A DNA stretch of 48,990 nucleotides from Rhizobium sp. LC145 (GTDB taxonomy: Bacteria; Pseudomonadota; Alphaproteobacteria; Rhizobiales; Rhizobiaceae): the NCBI RefSeq assembly GCF_001005825.1, contig NZ_LBHV01000019.1:1-48990 (forward strand), read 5' to 3'. Shown here one piece after another: positions 46,312 through 48,990 of this stretch; the stretch's first letter is position 1, and each line of letters begins with the position of its first letter. The notes beneath the pieces are model-generated. The model was not told the origin of the DNA. It searched no databases and was given only the letters and a program-made list of their open reading frames with translations. Made by a program: the position numbers and the translations under genes.

Positions 46312-48525
46312 ATGCAATTTGAACGCCTTGTAATCGCTGAAAAACCGGAGCTGGCAAAAGCCATCGTCGAGGGCCTGGGCGGCGGCAGTCGCAAGGACGG
46401 CTATTACGAATGTGGCTCCGACCGCGTGACCTGGTGCTACGGTCACATGCTGGCCTTGCTGGACCCGGAGGACTACGACGAGCGCTACGCCAACTGGAAC
46501 ATGGCCGACCTGCCCATCGTCCATATTCCCTGGCGCAAGAAACCGTCCGGCGATGCCGGTGCGAAAGCTCAGTTCAAGACCATCCTCAACCTGTTGAAGC
46601 AGGCGAAAAGCGTGGTTCACGCCGGCGACCCGGACGACGAAGGCCAGCTTTTGGTCGATGAAATCCTGGAATACGCCAACTGCCGCCTGCCGGTGCAGCG
46701 GCTGCTTATCAACGACAACAACGTGAAGATCGTGCGCCGGCAGCTCGCCGCGATGCGCGACAACCGCGAGTTTGCCGGCCTGTCCGCTGCGGCCGAGGCC
46801 CGCAGCGTCGGCGACCAGCTCTACGGCTTCAACATCACGCGCCTGTACACGCTTGCGGCACGCGCGAAGGGCTACCAGGGCCTGTTGAGCGTGGGGCGCG
46901 TGCAGACCCCGATCCTGGGCCTTGTCGTGCGCCGTTGCCGCGAGAACGCGGCCCACCAGAAAGCCTACTACTACCTGGTCAACGGCCAGTTCGAGGTCGA
47001 GGGCATCCAGTTCCCGGCCCGTTACCAGGTCGCCGACGGCGATCCGGTGGACGAGAAAGGCCGCCTCAGCAACAAGGAGCACGCCGAGGGCATCGCGGCC
47101 GCCGTGAGCGGCCAACCCGCCCGCATCGTGTCCGTGACCACCAAGGCGAAGGAAGCGGCTGCGCCGCTGCCCTACAACCTGCTGAAACTGCAAATGGACG
47201 CCTCGCGCAAGTTCGGCTTCAAGCCGGACCAGGTGAAGGACATTACGCAGTCCCTGCGCGAGAAGCACAAGCTCATCACCTACAACCGTTCCGACTGCGA
47301 ATACTTGAGCGAGGAACAGCACGGCGATGCGCCGGGCGTGCTGGCGGCCATCGCACAGACGGCCCCGATGCTGGCCGCTGCTGCGCAGCGCGCCAATCCG
47401 ACGATCAAGAGCCGCGCCTTCAACTCGTCCAAGGTTTCCGCGCACCACGCGATCATCCCGACCGAAAGCACGGCCGACCTGTCGAGGCTCACCGATGCCG
47501 AGCAAAAGATTTACCTGCTGATCGCGCGCGCCTACGTCGCGCAATTCTGGCCGAAGCATCTGTATGACCAGACCGACGTGCTTGCCCAGGTCGGCGATCA
47601 TCGTTTCGGCGTGCGCTCGAACGTCACCACGTCGCCGGGCTGGAAGATTCTCTACAAGAACGACGCCGGCAACGAGGACCTGGAAGGCAACGCCGACGAC
47701 ATTGAACAGGACCTGCGCAAACTGCGCGACGGCCAGGCCGGCACCTGCACCGATGCGAAGGCCGAGCAGCAGGAGACGAAGCCGCAGCCGCTGTACACGA
47801 TGGATTCCCTGCTGTCGGACCTTACGCGGGTTGCGAAATACATCCGCGACGACCGCCTGCGGAAAATCCTGATCGAGAAGGACAAGGGCAAGCAAGGCGA
47901 GCACGGCGGGATCGGCACGCCGGCGACGCGAGACTCCATCATCGCCACGCTTTTCGAGCGCGGCTACCTAGTGGAGAAGGGCAAGCACATCGTTTCCACG
48001 CCGACCGGCGAAGAGCTGTACGACGCGCTGCCCGATACGGCGAGATACCCCGACATGACCGCGCTCTGGCATGAGCAGCAGAAGGCCATCCAGGCCGGCG
48101 AGCGCGACACGCTGTCGTTCGTCAACGAGCTGATGGAGTACATCGGCGCCGAGGTCGCCAACATCAAGGAAAACGGCCTCAGCATGAAGATCGACACGCA
48201 CCCTTGCCCGTCCTGCGGCAAGCCGCTGCGACGCCTCAAGAAGAAGGACAAGAACGAATACTTTTGGGGCTGCACCGGCTTTGCCGACGGCTGCAAGTTC
48301 GCGTGCGACGACAAGGGCGGCAAGCCTGTTCCGCGCGAAGTCCCGAAAGTCTCCGAGCTGCACAAGTGCATGGCCTGCGGCCACGGCCTTTCCCGTCGGC
48401 CTGGCAAGAAGCGCGGCATGTTCTGGTGGGGATGCAGCAACTTCCCCACGTGCAAGCAGACCTACCCCGACCTGAAAGGCAGGCCGGACTACAGCAAAGG
48501 CCGTAACGGCACCAACCAGGAGTGA
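46312..48525 (+). CDS. traE: TraE, topoisomerase III-like enzyme
   Basis: From ATG 46312 it has 737 residues, equal to RK2 TraE; GTG 46294 would add six. Type IA topoisomerase: Toprim 'LVIAEKPELAKAIVEGLGG' and 'HAGDPDDEGQLLVDE', 'LLSVGRVQTPILG', and 'LITYNRSDCEYLS' holding the probable catalytic Tyr. Two C-terminal zinc ribbons ('CPSCGKPL...GC...GCKFAC' and 'CMACGHGL...GCSNFPTC'). Not essential for RP4 transfer; probably resolves topological problems of transferred or replicating DNA. Confidence 0.95.
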   Translation: MQFERLVIAEKPELAKAIVEGLGGGSRKDGYYECGSDRVTWCYGHMLALLDPEDYDERYANWNMADLPIVHIPWRKKPSGDAGAKAQFKTILNLLKQAKSVVHAGDPDDEGQLLVDEILEYANCRLPVQRLLINDNNVKIVRRQLAAMRDNREFAGLSAAAEARSVGDQLYGFNITRLYTLAARAKGYQGLLSVGRVQTPILGLVVRRCRENAAHQKAYYYLVNGQFEVEGIQFPARYQVADGDPVDEKGRLSNKEHAEGIAAAVSGQPARIVSVTTKAKEAAAPLPYNLLKLQMDASRKFGFKPDQVKDITQSLREKHKLITYNRSDCEYLSEEQHGDAPGVLAAIAQTAPMLAAAAQRANPTIKSRAFNSSKVSAHHAIIPTESTADLSRLTDAEQKIYLLIARAYVAQFWPKHLYDQTDVLAQVGDHRFGVRSNVTTSPGWKILYKNDAGNEDLEGNADDIEQDLRKLRDGQAGTCTDAKAEQQETKPQPLYTMDSLLSDLTRVAKYIRDDRLRKILIEKDKGKQGEHGGIGTPATRDSIIATLFERGYLVEKGKHIVSTPTGEELYDALPDTARYPDMTALWHEQQKAIQAGERDTLSFVNELMEYIGAEVANIKENGLSMKIDTHPCPSCGKPLRRLKKKDKNEYFWGCTGFADGCKFACDDKGGKPVPREVPKVSELHKCMACGHGLSRRPGKKRGMFWWGCSNFPTCKQTYPDLKGRPDYSKGRNGTNQE

Positions 48526-48530
48526 AAGCG

Positions 48531-48794
48531 ATGAACGATCCCAAGACCGTGCAGCAGGACGACTTTGCGCCGTTCGACGATACCGCGAACGCCAACGCCG
48601 CCCTGCGTGAAAAGCTCGCCGACGCGATGACGCCCGGCTTCCAGGTCGAGTTCGACCCGGACGAAGCGGAGAAGGCCGGAGCCTTCCCCGAGGACGCCTT
48701 GAGCGAGCAGGACGCCGCCGAGAGCGACATTGACCTGGTGGACGCGACCGTGCCCGAGGACACGACGACCGCGGCCACCGATGACGCGAGGTAA
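48531..48794 (+). CDS. traD: TraD, small acidic protein
   Basis: 87 residues from ATG 48531, 5 bp after traE (CAGGAGTGAAAGCG). Very acidic ('DPDEAEKAGAFPEDALSEQDAAESDIDLVDATVPED'-like). No motif known. It lies between traE and traC as in RK2, though I recall RK2 TraD as longer. Not required for transfer in E. coli. Confidence 0.8.
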   Translation: MNDPKTVQQDDFAPFDDTANANAALREKLADAMTPGFQVEFDPDEAEKAGAFPEDALSEQDAAESDIDLVDATVPEDTTTAATDDAR

Positions 48795-48800
48795 TTGGCT

Positions 48801-48990
48801 ATGGCAGAGGTCAAAAAGCCCTTCCACGAGCAGGTTGCCGAACGCCTCATTGAGCAACTGAAAGCCGGCACTGCGCCGTGGCAAAAACCGTGGGAACCGG
48901 GCATGCCCGGTTCCTTCATCCCACTCAACCCGACCACCGGCAAGCGGTACAAGGGCATCAACGCGATCCAGCTCATGGCCCAGGGCCATG
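48801..48990 (+). CDS. traC: Start of traC (continues at position 1 across the circle)
   Basis: ATG 48801 is 6 bp after traD (GAGGTAATTGGCT). The first residues, 'PFHEQVAERLIEQLKAGTAPWQKPWEPG', are the typical beginning of ArdC-like domains. Positions 48893-48990 repeat 1-98 exactly, so the true reading frame runs 48801-48892 then 1-3094. Confidence 0.95.
   Translation, partial: MAEVKKPFHEQVAERLIEQLKAGTAPWQKPWEPGMPGSFIPLNPTTGKRYKGINAIQLMAQGH
48893..48990. repeat. 98-bp terminal redundancy (same as 1-98)
   Basis: Every base of the last 98 equals the first 98, and the traC frame continues through the junction. It is the mark of a circular molecule cut open by assembly, not a biological repeat. 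Confidence 0.95.

Noticed and set aside
46234..47904. 556-residue minus-strand frame opposite traE
   Set aside because: Antisense to a conserved topoisomerase gene; composition is that of a shadow.

Overview
The window is one complete circular plasmid, linearised inside traC. Its first 98 bases (1-98) recur exactly as its last 98 (48893-48990), so the unit is about 48,892 bp. Gene content, gene order, protein lengths and cis-sites identify a self-transmissible, broad-host-range IncP-1 (IncPalpha/RK2-like) plasmid of Gram-negative bacteria. The coding DNA is GC-rich. The RK2-alpha resemblance rests on the klaABC operon, the kleA-kleE set, a 1061-residue TraC with an internal second start, and the oriV iteron layout. 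I saw no antibiotic-, metal- or catabolic-type cargo, no IS or transposon, no integron, no tRNA or rRNA and no CRISPR. It looks like a cargo-free backbone.

Layout. (1) 48801-3535: end of the Tra1 leading-strand operon (traC primase, then a KfrB-like/TraB gene). (2) 3560-5750: stability locus. A RelE/RelB-type toxin-antitoxin pair sits divergent to a parCBA-like operon (64-residue ORF, ParB nuclease, ParA resolvase), with a putative resolution site between. In RK2, as I recall, this place is taken by parDE. (3) 5752-20444, minus strand: three poorly known genes and then trbP-O-N-M-L-K-J-I-H-G-F-E-D-C-B, the complete mating-pair-formation type IV secretion system. (4) 20445-22790: trbA repressor, then divergent ssb-trfA replication operon. 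(5) 22793-24870: an unusual five-HTH-repeat protein gene and oriV (ten TrfA iterons, DnaA boxes, AT-rich tract, GC hairpin array). (6) 24869-32470: control region klcAB-korC, kleAB, kleCDE plus two more genes, and klaABC. (7) 32529-39300: korA-incC-korB-korF-korG, a lipoprotein ORF, kfrA, kfrB and kfrC (active partition, global regulation, a phosphoribosyltransferase-like fusion). (8) 39319-40882 traM-L-K leftward, oriT, and traJ-I(H)-G-F-E-D-C rightward: relaxosome, coupling protein, pilin cyclase, topoisomerase and primase.

The parts are tied together by shared operators. I find ten perfect and two near-perfect KorB sites (TTTAGCSGCTAAA), three perfect and four near-perfect KorA sites (GTTTAGCTAAAC), three KorC palindromes, and TATA-centred palindromes at the trbB, traJ/traK and traG promoters that are probably TrbA operators. 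KorA and KorB therefore co-regulate replication (trfA), transfer (through trbA and trb) and stability genes.

Least ordinary elements: the five-repeat HTH protein beside oriV; the GC hairpin array; a pilin-like TrbC domain inside KlaC; the phosphoribosyltransferase domain of KfrC with a small gene in another frame inside it; a mosaic oriT/TraJ/TraI N-terminal region; and the RelBE-for-ParDE exchange. Family assignments and comparisons with RK2 are from memory, because no database search was possible.
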